Shown: piece after piece, positions 25,998 to 40,200 of the stretch
Numbering within the stretch: position 1 is the stretch's first letter
Layout of the letters: the number at the start of each line of letters is the position of its first letter
Source: Owenia fusiformis
Lineage: Eukaryota > Annelida > Polychaeta > Sabellida > Oweniidae
Length of the DNA stretch: 64,000 nucleotides
Assembly: GCA_903813345.2 (NCBI GenBank)
Contig: CAIIXF020000008.1
Coordinates: 24,600,822 to 24,664,821 of the forward strand
Reading direction: 5' to 3'
The notes under the pieces: generated by a model
Databases searched by the model: none
What the model saw: the letters and a program-made list of their open reading frames with translations, nothing else
What the model was told of the DNA's origin: nothing
Position numbers and translations under genes: made by a program

Positions 25998-26105
25998 CAA
26001 GGCATTAACATGCAACCATCATTTGTTACAAATGCCAACCACCAATCGCCAACCACTGTCACAGAAAAAACGGAGACCATAACACCACCAAAAAGTGGTG
26101 ACATA
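25998..26105 (+). repeat. Deleted copy of the GACCTT repeat family (R3)
   Basis: Retains only the two ends shared with 31134-31662: ACAAGGCATTAAC at the left and the CCAACCACCAATCGCC to GTGGTGACATAA right end. The GACCTT core is missing. Confidence 0.6.
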
Positions 26106-28130
26106 AAATGGAAATATAAATATTTTAATTCTTGTAAAGTACTCTAAGCAATGTAAAATAATGAAATTTCAGGGCTCATCTCGAAATACCAGAAGGACAA
26201 ATATTTTAAATCCTTTACAACTCAAATGCCAAATCTCTATTTCTATTTTTACCCTAAGCCTGTCTTCTAAAATGAGCCCTTGAATATTCTTAAGGGACTT
26301 CAGGCCTATTCTTGAAAAACACTGAAACTTCTGATTTCACAAATAAGTTAAAAAGTAGCAATGCAACCACACCAATAATAACTCCCTGGACCAAAGTAAT
26401 ACTTGATACATTTGCAAAATATTATATCAATATAAAATACCAAAATATAGTAAAACAGGAATGTAGTTAGATTGTTTATGGTATAAATAAGCAAAAGTAT
26501 TGGAAAATTGCATCTAGATTGTTATAACAGCATGATATAAGTACATGTAAAAAGTGAATGTTACTGTTGAAGTTAATAAACAAGAAAATTAATTCTAGAA
26601 GCAGAATTATGCTTGAATATATGCTTGATATATATCATACCCATAACCCAATATAAAAAAAACATTCATAATCAATTTATGCTCAAACCTATACTGATTG
26701 AAATTTTCGCCAAATATTGAACTTATCAGCTACTTTCTCCAATATATGTATTCACAGATAGTTATTTAAAACTACATACATAGTTTGAAAGTTTGGAATC
26801 TCTCATACCCAACATATTATATATATGGATGGTTAAAATGCAACACTTGGCTTTTCTAGTATAATTACTTTCAGACAACAGCTCTAGTTTATTTAATGTA
26901 ATTGGAGTTTACTCAAAATAAACTGATACTTAGCATGTGGCAAGTATACTCAGAATGAACTAATATTCAACATGTGCAAGTTTACATAGTTTGGAAAGCA
27001 TTCAAAGTCTCATACTGAATGTCTAAGGATTGCACAATTCCTCTCATTAGAAATTAAATCAAAATTACAGAGTAATAACCAGGTCCCATAGGACCTAATA
27101 AGACAAAATTGTCCCTTCATATGTCAAACACAATTGATTATGCTTAAAAGTAATGCAATTCAACTAATTTAAATGCTTATACAATTTTCAATTCTGAATT
27201 TTCTTTATTCAAAAGAACTCAGATCCCACTTGATGTTTAGCTGGATGTACAATGTAGAGAGTATTGCAAATCACAAGTACCAGCACAAAATTACAAACAA
27301 TAGTACAATGTTGGACACAAATACTGCCTTAAATATGAATAAGTCTTCACTGTTCATACTCATCTATATCATGGATCACATTTGAATATAATTCCACACT
27401 GAACAATAAATTCAGCTTTTGAATCCTGGATTTTCAAAGTTTAATGCCCAGATATTTTGAGGCTTAAAATCAAGAAACTCACAATTTAGGATCCAAATAC
27501 TCTAAGCTTAAATCCTGAAACCTTAAGATCAAGATACTCAGAGTTTTGTCTTACTATTCAAAGCTGAAGATCCAGATACAGAAAATTTAAAGCTTAAGAT
27601 CCAGGTACTAAAAATCTAGTTTGATATCCTGATGCACAAACTTTAACAAATGGATAGATAGTCCAAACATTTATTGTTTATCATCAAGGTCCTTTGAACT
27701 TTGAATAGAATGCAATGGCTAAATATTTATCCATTTTAAAACATTTTATGTTTCTTTAAATACATATACAGTACTTCAGATCTTTCAGTGTTCAGATTGC
27801 CATCATATGGGTCACTAAATGTACATTATCCTTCCTTCAGCTGCCCCTGGTGTAGAATGTTAGAAGTGTGACTGGAATCCACTATTATGGAGATTTTAAG
27901 CATCACTGTCACTTGATAATCAAAAAATTGATAATCAAGAGATTTGGCAATCAACACAATTTATTACCAAGTGATTCAGTAGTCAAGATACTTGATTATC
28001 AAGGGACTTATAGGGAGATTAAAGGCATTAAGAAATCACTAAGTATTTAAATAACTCAGCAATGAAGTATTCAGTTTAACTGATAACTATGGGTTTCCAG
28101 TTGGGGCAAGTGTTAATGATGCCAACATGA
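26106..28130. other. Syt14/16 3' UTR and downstream
   Basis: Includes a degenerate tandem run (about 27420-27620) built on an AAGCTTAAGATCCAG-like unit. TTGATAATCAA occurs several times within 27910-28010, close to the stop codon and probably in the 3' UTR. No gene seen. Confidence 0.45.
27960..27965 (-). terminator. Possible polyadenylation signal of Syt14/16
   Basis: AATAAA on the minus strand, about 165 bases past the Syt14/16 stop. Others occur further on in this AT-rich DNA (for example near 27671), so the site actually used is unknown. Confidence 0.3.
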
Positions 28131-28231
28131 CTATGACTCTAATAGAACATGCCATCTACAGACTTGTTCACCTTTGCTTTCTCTCATGTCATTCCAATGT
28201 GCCTGCTCCTCCTCTCCACTGTTTGTTAGAC
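28131..28231 (-). CDS. Syt14/16: Syt14/16 exon 10 (C-terminus, stop)
   Basis: Acceptor CATATTTCAG, entering in phase 1, with a TAG stop at 28131-28133. It encodes [20 protein letters not shown] followed by [13 protein letters not shown]. This matches the conserved end of SYT14/16, including the W-H-x-L-L-E-S terminus, so the coding 3' end is complete. Confidence 0.95.
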
Positions 28232-31200
28232 CTGAAATATGAAATAAATCAAATTTAATGTATTTCTATTCCTAATGAAAGATTCATTCTAGGGATAAAA
28301 CCTTCCTCATGCTCAATTTCAAGTCAATATTTTTCTTTCAAGAAAGATGAGAAAAACAACAACTCCACGGAGTAGCAAATCCCATTGAACAAAATATATT
28401 TTGATTATTAGTGGCCATCTTGAAATTGTTTCTTGGGCAGAGCTTGTTTCACTCCCTGGTTTGAGTGTGGACAATTTTATAAAGCAAAGATGAAATGTGT
28501 GGACAAAGCCTGGCAAAATGGAGGTCTTGGAGGGAAGGTATGTTTATATTTCATATTTGAACACTTTGTAATGTCGATACTTGGTAAAATGTATTGATGG
28601 TGTGTCAATGAACACCTTTAGCTTCAATGAATCCCCAAAATGGTCAACTTATAGTGTAATATTTTGGGGAATCTTTTCTGGTGTTTAAGGCAAATAAAGA
28701 ACACCTAGGGACGTCGTAAGCTTGTAAAAATGTACATGTGTATGACGTTATAGTTTATCCAGGGAATATAACCCCAAATTATTATCTCTCAAATTAAATC
28801 ACCATGGATGTCATGTCAAAAACATCTGATACCCAAAATACAAAGTAGGTAATGACAAATACCGACGTGGCTTAAACAATGTCCTTAGAACCAATGAGTT
28901 TTCTTTCATGGAAAATAATAAGATAAGATTAGAGGTAGGTTGATTATCATAAATATATCCAACGGTTGAATACTACATAGGACATGTATCCTTGGTCAAA
29001 GGCAATTTAACTTTTCTAGTAGTTTTCGACAAAAAATATTCAGATTTGGCCCAAGAATAACTTGGATTTGTGGCATGTCAAAACTGCCATTGTGACATGA
29101 CTCCAAAAAGCATACAAAAATATCAACATTTCAGATAAACAGTTCCTAATCGAAATGTTTTTGTGGGGAAATTGAGTTTTATAGTTAAAACATCAAAATC
29201 TAGTTGCGAGTTTTGCAAAATACAAGCTAAGAAAATATTATGATTGTCATTTTATTACATCTTTAACCGACAATTCAATGGATAGCCCCGTGGACAGCAA
29301 ACTTGGGTTGAAAACTAGACAACAGCAACGCCAAAGCGTAGCAAATCCCATCGAACAGCCATGGCTCGCATTTTTACAAACAAAGTTTATATATGCTTAT
29401 AGTATTCACATACAAAATATGAACAAAATCGTGGCCATTTTTCAAAATGGCCACCTTCTACTAAAAGTGTCATTAGACAGTGTGTCATGCTTAAAGTATT
29501 CACATACCAAATATGAACAAAATCGCTCCACTACACTTTTCGAGTTATAATAAAATACGTTAAAATGGCGGCCATTTTTCAAAATGGCCACCTTCAACCA
29601 AAAGTGTCATTAGACAATGTGCCATGCTAATAGTATTTACATACCAAATATGAACAAAATCGCTCCACTACTTCTCGAGTTACAGCAAAAATTGTAAAAT
29701 AACGAGTAAAGGCAGCCATTTTTCAAGATGGCTGTGTGCTTCTTTAATATCCACATTTCTAGCTTTATTAATGTCCTATATAATTTAAAACATTTAAAAC
29801 ATATTGCTATTACAGTTTTACATATTGCACCTAAATTACTGTAAAATCAGCACTAAAATGGCTGCCATTTTTAAATGAGCGGCCATTTTGAAAATCAGCT
29901 TTCAAGCAGAACTTCTACCACCATAGGGCATATGTGTACAAAATATGAACAAAATCGGGCCAATGGTATTTGAGTTATTGCCCGGACAGACGGACGGACA
30001 TCTTGTTATATATAGATACACTGTCCCACATGTTTTGTAGACAGACGGACGGATGTACGTATGGATGGACGGAGGCGTTCCCTATATCCCTCCGAACTTT
30101 GTTCGATGGGATAATCATTGCTATTCATACATTCTTACATACAAGTAACAATATTCAATTGTCAACAATGTAATATTACATCACTACATTGTCCACACAA
30201 ATAAATGTGTTAAAATTATATTAGTTGGACTAAAAAATGTCTGAAGGGATATAAAGTAATAATTTCAAATGTTAGTGATGTATGATGATAAGCTTTACAC
30301 ATCTTACTAATATTAAACTTAAAATAATTTGAGATAACATAAAGTAGCAGTAAATCTGAATTTTCAAAAACTAAGAAGATCTCAACAATTAATGGGTTTA
30401 TGCGCAAGTTTTTGTTCTTCCTACGAGTTTACTCTCATTTGGTTGTGGTTATAGCGAATTTACTTGCTTAAAATGGTGGCCATTTTAAAATTCAGCTGCC
30501 TTCTCTAGGCATCATCATATAAAATTTGAATTGAATGCGTTCACTGGTATTTGAGTTATCAAAAATTACGTTTTCACGGAAAATGGCAACCATTTTGATA
30601 TTTAGCATTCTAAAATCCTTTTTTCAGTGTTGCTCCTTTGTCCCTTAACCAAATCCGTCAATTATATTACACTATCAAATTAATTAAATTAAAATGACAT
30701 ACCCAAAGAAAACCAGCCAATCATCTCCTTGCGTTTCATACTTCTCTTGTTATACACAGATATCATGAGAGTGACATCTGGTAGTTGGAACATGGGGACT
30801 TGGAACATGAATGTTTCTTTATAGAGGGGGTTGGGTTGACCACGTCTGATAGATGTCTTGCTTCGTGCAATTTCTTGACTGTTAGGTGACATCAGAGTCA
30901 GCTTCACATAGGTATCTACAACATAAGGCTCCATCTATACAAGGTTGTGGGTTATAAGTAAAAATACATAAAATAATAATACAAAATACGGGCAACTTAT
31001 TCTTTTGATTTAGTAAGAATACAAAATAGAAGAATAGTAAGACTTCAGAAATTCTAAAAGAAAGGCAAGCCATTTCTTTTATTTCATAGGTGTTTATGCA
31101 ACATTATAATTATAAATACTGTATAAGTATAACAAGGCATTAACGTGACAAAATGTCACCGCCTAGTTGCTCACAATATTATTAGTTCAATTTTAAGTCA

Positions 31201-34200
31201 GATTTGAACTTCTGAGAACTTGTAGATCATTTTGAAAAAAAATTGGTCAATTTGAAGCAAGATGAAAAAATACCTTTTTGACCTTGAGAACGTCATTGAA
31301 GGTCAAATATTTTTTTACCTTGAGAGTGTCATTGAAGGTCAAATCTATAGTCAGATTTGAACTTTTGAGAACTTGTAGACGATTTTGAAAAAAATGGTCA
31401 AGTTGAAGCAAGTTGAAAAAAGACCTTTTTGACCTTGAGAAGGTCATTGAAGGTCAGATCTCAAATCTTAAGTGAGGTTTGAACTTCTGAAAACATGTAA
31501 ATGATTTAAAAAAAAGTCTAAACAGTATTTGTTAAGTTATTGGAAGTTGTAAGAATTTGTTACCGACGCCGATCGCAAACCACCAACCACCAACTGCCGA
31601 CCGCCGTAAAAAAACAACGTAGACCATAGCAATATGTCACCAATTTTTGGTGGTGACATAATAAAAACTTATTTTTTAGAAAAATGTAAAATGAAGCATT
31701 TGAGACATTTTTTTGAGGAATGGATGCGAAAAACCATTCAACCAAAGTTTCTTAAACTACAAAAAATATTTTTGAAACAAATAAACAAAATGAAGGAGCA
31801 ACATAATTTGGAAAACTTGCCTCCCTCAAAACTGATGAACAAAAGAAGGAGAGTTTTAAGAAAAAATTTAAAATTCGTAACCTCCTTTGTTTGGGGGTTT
31901 ATATTAGTGATGCTTCCTGTTTCATCCATTTGAGAACTTTACCTTTACCTTAAAATATATTTATAAGTCATATTTGATGACTCTACAATAACTGAATATG
32001 TGCCAAAAGGGAGAACTTGAGGTATATACTGAAGAACCACTCACCAGGTGCCCTCTGCATGGCCATATTTCTGAAGTTGCTGCCCTTAAAGATCTCCGCA
32101 GATAAGCGTCCTGTAGTCCCATTATAAGCTAGACCAATCAGAAGCTCTGGCATTCCACCATGCTGCATGGACTGTGTTGATGATGCACTATCACTTCTAG
32201 ACAGACTTGACACATCCAGCTTAGAGTCCTTAATAAAGAAAACATCACAGATAAACACAGTGCAGTGAATTCTTGAACATAAAATGGTATAATATTATTT
32301 AAAACTGATAGTGGTGGTAGTTGAGGTGGTAGTTGTCAGGCCTGCACCCAGGGGGGGAGGGTTCAGGGGGCTCTTCCAATCAGAGGTTTAGGAAACTGTA
32401 CTAGTCCCAGGGGCCACTAAAATTGTGTATGTAGTGGTCCTTAATAAAATCCTGTTGTCCCAAGAGGACCACTACTTTCAAAGTTTTAGTGGTCCCAAAA
32501 TTTCATTATAAAAATAAATATAAATTATGATTTCAGATGTGTCTGATTGCCAGCCCCGGGCGGGTTCCAGGCCTGACTCTATCTCACTGCTGGAATACAA
32601 AATCACTGTTATCAAAAACGAATTTTTTCTTGGTATCTTCAATTGATTAAAACTTGAAATAAGAAGAAATTCAAGTCAATTATTGTGGTTTTTATCAAAA
32701 ATATATACGTATGACATTTCTAACAAATTCCAACATGGAAGACTATTCTGATTAGAAGAGAAAATCACATTTTCATGCAGTTTTCAAAATTTATCCAATC
32801 AAATATCGTTTTAGAAATCGTGCATCATTGTTTAAAGAATTATCATGATTGGTTTGAATACAGATTCTAGAAATAGATTTTCATTTAAAAACTTCACAAG
32901 ATTCTACTATAAAAAGTACTAGACGCAAACAGGACTACCAGATTGAAACATGTAGTCGCCATATGAAAAAAAAGTGGTCGTATATAACAAGTGGACAACT
33001 GCTTTCCTTAGCCTCTGCTTCGACCTCACTATCCAAAAATTCTTTCAAAATCATGCAGTTTTTCTGTCCTGTTACTGTGTGGTGTGCCATTCCCATGAAG
33101 ATCATCATGGAACCAATCAAAGGTGTCCAAATATTTGTTTCACCAGCAGTCAAATATTAAAATTCTCATTTTATGGCCCTTAATCGGGGTTTCTATTGAA
33201 AGATCCCTTGATCTGTTGTTTATCATAAGAAGGTTTTGCGACATGGTATCTTTACTTTGAGAACACTATTAGCATTTCATTTTGTTTACTCAGTAAATGT
33301 GGATTCATTCTTAGATTATGCAGAACATCTAATATAACTTGATCACACATTAGATAAATGTGACAAAAAATATTTCATTTGATTTATTTTTCATTAAAAA
33401 ACTAGAAAAACAGTTACTCCACGGAGTAGCAAATCCCACCGAACAAAACATATTTTGATAATTAGTGGCCATCTTGAAAATTTCTTCTTGAACAGAGCAT
33501 ATCAGCATATAAAATTTGCACCAAATTCATCCACTGGTATTTCAGTTATCAAAGATTGTATTTTTTCCCAAAATATGGCGGCCATTTGGAAATACAGCTG
33601 TCATTTTGAAAATTTCTTCTTGAACAGAGCTCCTTTTTCCCTACCTAGCAGCACATAATTTGAACCAACTCCGTCAACTCTTATTTGAGATCTCAAAGAT
33701 AACATTTATAACAACAAATGGAGGCCATTTTGATAAATAGTGGCCATCTTGAGCAGACCTCCTTTATCTCAAAGCATCAGCATGTAAAATTTGAACCAAA
33801 TCCATCAACTGGTATTTGATTGATCAGCTTTTAAAATTCAGATGTCATCTTGAAAATTTTCTCTTAATTGAGCAGAGTTCCTTTGTCCCTTGTCCCAATA
33901 TTTGAGTTATCAAAGATTACATTTTTAATGAAAAATGGCAGCCATTTTGAAATTGCACCACAATCTTCAAAATTCTTGAGCAGAGCTTGTTTGTCCGGCA
34001 TCAGCATATAAAATTTGAACCATATCCATCCACTGGTATTTGATTTATCAGCTTTTAAAATTCAGTTGTCATCTTGAAAATTTCCTCCTAATCAAGCAGA
34101 GTTCCTTTGTCCCTTGGCATCAGCTTATAAAATTTTAAGCAAATTCATCCACTGATATTTGAGTTATCAAAGATAACATTTTTAATTGGAAAATGGCAGT

Positions 34201-37200
34201 CATTTTGAAATTGCACCACAATCTTCAAAATTCTTGAGCAGAGCTTGTTTGTCCGGCATCGATCAGCATATAAAATTTGAACAATATCCTTCCCTTGGTA
34301 TTTGAGTTATCAAGGATTTTTTGAACAGAGCTACTGTGTCCCTATGCATCAGCATATAAAATTTGAAACAAATCTGTTCACTGGTATTTGAGTTATCAAA
34401 GATTACGCTTTTTTGATGAAAAATGGTGGCCATTAGGAAAAATCAGCCACCATCTTAAAAAATCTTTCTCAAACAGAGCTACTGTGTCCCTTAAGGCATC
34501 AGTATATAAAATTTTATCTAAATCGGTCGACTTGTATTCGAGTTATTAAAAATTACATTTTCTCGAAAAATGGTGGCCACTTTGAATTGAGTGGCCATAT
34601 TGAAAACCCTCCCAAGTAGAGGTCCTATAAGCCTATAAACTTTGAATCAAATCCGTCAACCAGTATTTGAGTTATCACCTAGACACTCGATCGGATGAAC
34701 AAACGGACACACCATGGGCGGATGGCTTCTCTATATTCCCCTCTCCGTTCAGTGGGATAATGATATAGGACCTACCACTAGATTACTCCTTGGCTCAAGT
34801 GTCAACCAATGAGATGTCTCCTCATCAAGGTTCAAGGATGCAAAACCTACAACACTCTCTCCGATCATGTTCTCTTTCCTCATGCGCTCTGTACCATACA
34901 GTCGGAACCTTATCCCCATGTTAGCAATGTTATCTGAAATATAGTTGTAAAATTAATAAATATCAATGAACCTTTAATTTTATGAAATCACAAGGCAGGC
35001 TGTTGTCAGGAATACTAAAGATACACATTGAGATAAGGCCTTTAAAGATTGTTCAAGCACTTTAGTGGAGATGATGAGAGGGCACTGAATCTTTAGCGAT
35101 CTGGCTTTTAGCGATCTGGAAGACCACAGATGGGTCACCCTAATCACAAAGTTAACAATATTCATCTTGTAGATGCCATTTTAAATGCAGTCAGGTGATT
35201 GACACTGAGGGGAATAAGTGCCATAACAGATGATTCAAATATTAAATAGAATGTAAATGGATGATCAGGAATGATGTGAAATTATGGTTGAACTTATTGT
35301 ACTACCATCTTCAAATATTGCAAAATGTATTTCACTAGCTCACTTTTTATAAAAATTCATGTTTTTAAGATGTCAATATGCTTAGAAGCCAATTCCGGGT
35401 ATAAGCACCCTAATGCGGGAGATGTGCCATATCTTGAAATGTATTTCTTTTGATGTGACACAGTTTTCACAACTTATAGATAATTGGTTGATCTTCATAT
35501 ATACCAAATTTCACGCAAATTGGGTGAGAGAAGGCATGCCTATAAAATGTTGTCTATTACTTTTGAATCACCCCTCGTATAGCAATACATAATTACAAAT
35601 ACAGATGTAGATCAGAAATTGTGAGAGGTGTAGGGATAATTGGCTTCTACATAGAGAAGTGAGATGTCTTTTATTAGAAATGTTTAGATTCACATCTGTT
35701 TTTGTACCTGGTGGTATCTTGTTGAATGTAAATATCTCATTATATTCGGGTTGCTCCCCTTGCTTAATCTTGGTCTTGTGCTTCTGTTTCTTGGTGGGTA
35801 ACAGCATGAGTCTAACCTGCAACACAACATATGTCAACTTAATGAACTTATCTGTGTATAAAATGATCATTTTAGCAGTACTCTGACTAGAAAATATCAG
35901 AAACGAGTCAAAACAACTCATTTTTATGATTTTCAACAGGGTGCAAATACTTAGGTAATTTCTAAATATCAATACTTGTGCTATCACTGACATATTTACA
36001 AAGATGATGTGAATTTGCTTTTGTCTTTGAGTAGCAGTATGTCTATGACATCAGGCAAAATTCAAACTGAATGAATAAATGTACAAGCTACTGAAATAGT
36101 CTAAAATTATAATACTTGGGTGTTTTAAAAGAAATTCAAACATGCCAAGTGTGTCTCAGCCAATCAGTTTAGAGCATTTCGCCACCTTATTTTATTGATA
36201 TACACTGTATGCATGAAAAATGATTTTGCTGTGCATATCATTTTTGATACACGCAGGGGTTGAGCAGGCCTATTCTTAAAAAAGGGGTGACGGCATATCA
36301 TCGGTGTGTTAATTTCAATCAATACTATGATTTTCTAACTAAGTTTTCTGTTAAATTCCGATTCGATGATGAACTTGTGAGACTGACACACTTGGTATGT
36401 TTGATTCAGTGACATATACATAATTTCAATAATGTTTTTGTTATGTTTTACTTCATCATTGGCCAGCATCATGTTTGAATACTGCATGATTCTCTTGTAC
36501 ATTGGATATAAAAACATTCGTGCATGTACTAAACCATTCTGATAATGCACTCAGGCTTTGCCTTTGTGCATTATATGCATGGATTAGTACATCCCCTCAT
36601 GCGTTAATATTATATTCCAAATATAGAATGATACAAGATTCTTTATTCCTGAAATAAAGGATAGGATTCCTTTAATATGAGATATATGTATTATTTAACC
36701 CTTAACAGGTTGGGGGATTTTTTGATAATTTTTTTCATAGTTGATCTTTTGTTAACCTGAAATTTTCAGGCTTTTCCTAAGATTGAACTAGATAATGGCA
36801 ACTCCGCGGAGTAGCAAATCCCAACAAACAAAATATCAATTACTGAATTCCAATCAATTATACTCATCATTTTGGTTAAAATTGAAAAAAATTAGATTTT
36901 AGAATTGCGAATTCCTGCAAAGCAGCCATTTTGAATTTTCTGAGGTACAAATCTGAAAAATAATACCATAATTGTGATCTACTCCAAAATTCCTTCAATA
37001 TGAGTATAATATAGCCATACTTTGAAGGGATCGAAAAATTATTGCGTAATCATACATTAGACGGCCATTTTGAATTTTACGAGGCTCGAATCAGAAAAAA
37101 GATACAATATTTGCAATCTACTCTTAATTGCCTTTCATTTGAGTATAATAAAGCTATACTTCAGAAAGATCTAAAAATTAGCGAAAATCTCTGTTTTCCT

Positions 37201-40200
37201 GACCCCCCATACAGGGCCCCTGGGGGTCAGGATGAAAAACACGGAATATATGTGTAATAGATAAATGTTGTGAATATACTACCAAAATTTCAAACAATAA
37301 TATTAATTACTTTGGTTTAGAATGAAAAATTTATGATTTTTGCGAAAAAGTCCCGTCATTTTTAAAGCGGCGGCCATCTTGAAAAATATTTTTTTTGCGT
37401 AAAACTATTCATCAATACACATCTTTCCGCTAAATATGAAGAAAATCCGTCAACTAGTATTTGAGTTATCTTCCGGACGGACAGACGGATGGACGGACGG
37501 ACTGACTGACGGACGGAGGGCTTCACTATATCCCTACCAAACTTTGTTCGTTGGGATAATAAGGCATGTTTAGCGAAAAAATTGTGACTCTATCACCCTA
37601 AGAGGAAAGTTAAGAGCTGGTTAAACCAGGTTTCCTTCTCAAATACAATATATAACTGTAGTTGTGAATTTTGAATTTATAAAGTTTTGTTGAAATACTG
37701 CATGTGACATACCACTATATTCTAAGAATATGAATTTGTTCATGAATATAGTTCGTTTTTAGTAAGCTCAAAATGCTGAGAATTGAATAACCTTTCCAAT
37801 GATATCAATACACCCTAGAATGACTGTTTATTTCTGAAATTATAAGGGGGGGGGTTGCCCCACAACTTACCTGTGTATTATTAGCACCACCCCTATCTTT
37901 TGCTGGAATATCCCGAGCTCCAATCACTGTAACTCCAAGTTTTTGACGTGCCTTGTCATACAAAAATGTGACTTCCAATAATCCACATTTGGAGATCAAT
38001 GGTGGCTCATCCAAGAGGTCACTCGTGTCAAATAGATGCTCCTGAAATAATTAAGTGCATTCATCTCATCATTTTAATACATAAATAAAAAAAATTAGTC
38101 ATTGTTTCAGTAGAACATCATCTCAAATATTTCTTTCAAAACTTCAAAACTGTATTTACTAATTACTCCATTATGATAAGCTCTGACATACAATACAACA
38201 AAGATCTCTATGAGTATACAAAAATTAATTATTACATGATATTATGAGATATGTTTGTCACCTCTGAGGCATTTTATAATCCCAACAGGGCCTTAGATTT
38301 GCAAGTAAAGTACAGAACTTAATGCACCATGCATGCAAAAATGTTTCTATTGAAAATGAAACAAAAATTACCAAAAGAAAGCACTTTTATATCTGAAGAT
38401 AAAACATAAGGATAGAGTTCATAGATTTCAACATGGAGTCAACTAAATATCATTTTTTCATCACCAATATGACCATAGAAGACCATGGTCTATCAATCAA
38501 CAGTATGAGCTCCTAAAAAAACAAATATATAATAATATTTTATAAGTGATATTATATACCAGAGAAGATTCAGAAAGTAACAAAAAAAGTAAAAATATAA
38601 TATTGCATTTTTAAAACTAATGAAATACAGGGCATTCAATAAGTACTGATAAAAATGCTGTAACTTTTCTCATTTTATATATTTCTGACTAACTTTTCTA
38701 CTGTCCATTGTTGAGTATTGTACTGATGAACTGTGAAAGTTACAAGAATGTACTTTAAAGGGTTTCGATAAGCTTCCCGTATAAAAAAAATATGGCGGCT
38801 CCTGGATCAGTCCATTTTTAAGAAATAAGGGGAGTTCTGTAAAATCCAGTTTAAATTATCTTTGAGATAAAGTAATCCATTTATAATGATTTTGAAAACA
38901 TTATCCATAGAGTGATAGAGTTCAAAGAATATGTACAACAGCCAATATAAATCCTTGTATTAGAACTGCTTTGTTTCATTTGTAGAATATTTCATATGCC
39001 AAGCTGTGTGCTATTACGTTATGGGGAAATTTAGATGTCAATTTTTCCTTATTATACACAAATAGAAGATCCTGAAACTTCACCCATAAATGTGGAATTG
39101 ATTTGTCAAAATAAAAATCACCCTTTTATAAATGCGTGACGATCTATAATATACTTATGCTATATAACAGTTAGAGGTGTTGACACAACGACCTCGAGCC
39201 TGTGAACCCTTGAGTATTATTCCGGGATCTGGCCTTTTATACTAAACGGTGAGCAACACCAGAAACGAGCGTTCGATTTGCTAAACGATATGCGTCACCC
39301 TTTAACAGGAAGGTGGTACTGGGTGGAGCCTAAGGTGGTTCGTCGTGGTTCAGGTCTTCACAAAAGTTTATTTTTGAATCCATTTTGACAATTGGCAGAT
39401 AAACACTGGTACTAAGAAACCATAGTAACACCTATTGAGAAAATTGTAAAGTGGAAATGACATCACAGAGCAGTTTAAGATAGATGACTTCATGGAGAAA
39501 TCACATCACACAGACTTAGCAGAAATTGTCATCAACAACATGACTGCTGAACAGAACATCAATTATATTCAGCATCAAATTAGAAGCAGCACCAAGTTCT
39601 CTATACTCCGAGAAAAATCAAAACAGGATACAATAAAGGACATTCATCAAGCTTTTGGAAAGGATACTATATCTAACCCTGGCATATATCGTTGGAACCG
39701 CTATTTCAAGGAGGGAGAAAGTCAGTTGAAGATGAACCCAGACAGGGGTGACCAAAAGCTGTAACTTCCCCTAGTCAGATTAATACACACCATGTAACTC
39801 ATAATGATTTAGAGATGACATTAATATGTGACAGGTTTGGGCGCAAGCAATTGTCTGAGGAGCAACCACCTTTAGCTCAACCCAGCACCACCTTCCTGTT
39901 GGAGAACAGCCCTGTAACTTCCACAGGACATCAGTATAATACTCAACATTGCACATTAGAAAGATTAGTAAGATATATGAAAAATAAATAAGCCACAAAG
40001 TGAACAAAATCGCACCCTTGAACAGAATACACTTTTCGGGATGGAAAATTCAAAATGGCCACCTTAACAGTCTGCCGATAAACTCATCAGTTCTAAACTT
40101 TCATAGGTAGAAACATCCCTGAGAATTTCAAATGAATCCCTCAAACGGTTTGGCTAGAAACCTGTAGACAAGCCTTGACAGACAAGATTTTGGGACGGAA

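Noticed and set aside
31560-31933. Open frames on both strands near the right end of R1
   Set aside because: Overlap a repeat end and intron DNA; Lys/Phe-rich text reflects AT composition.
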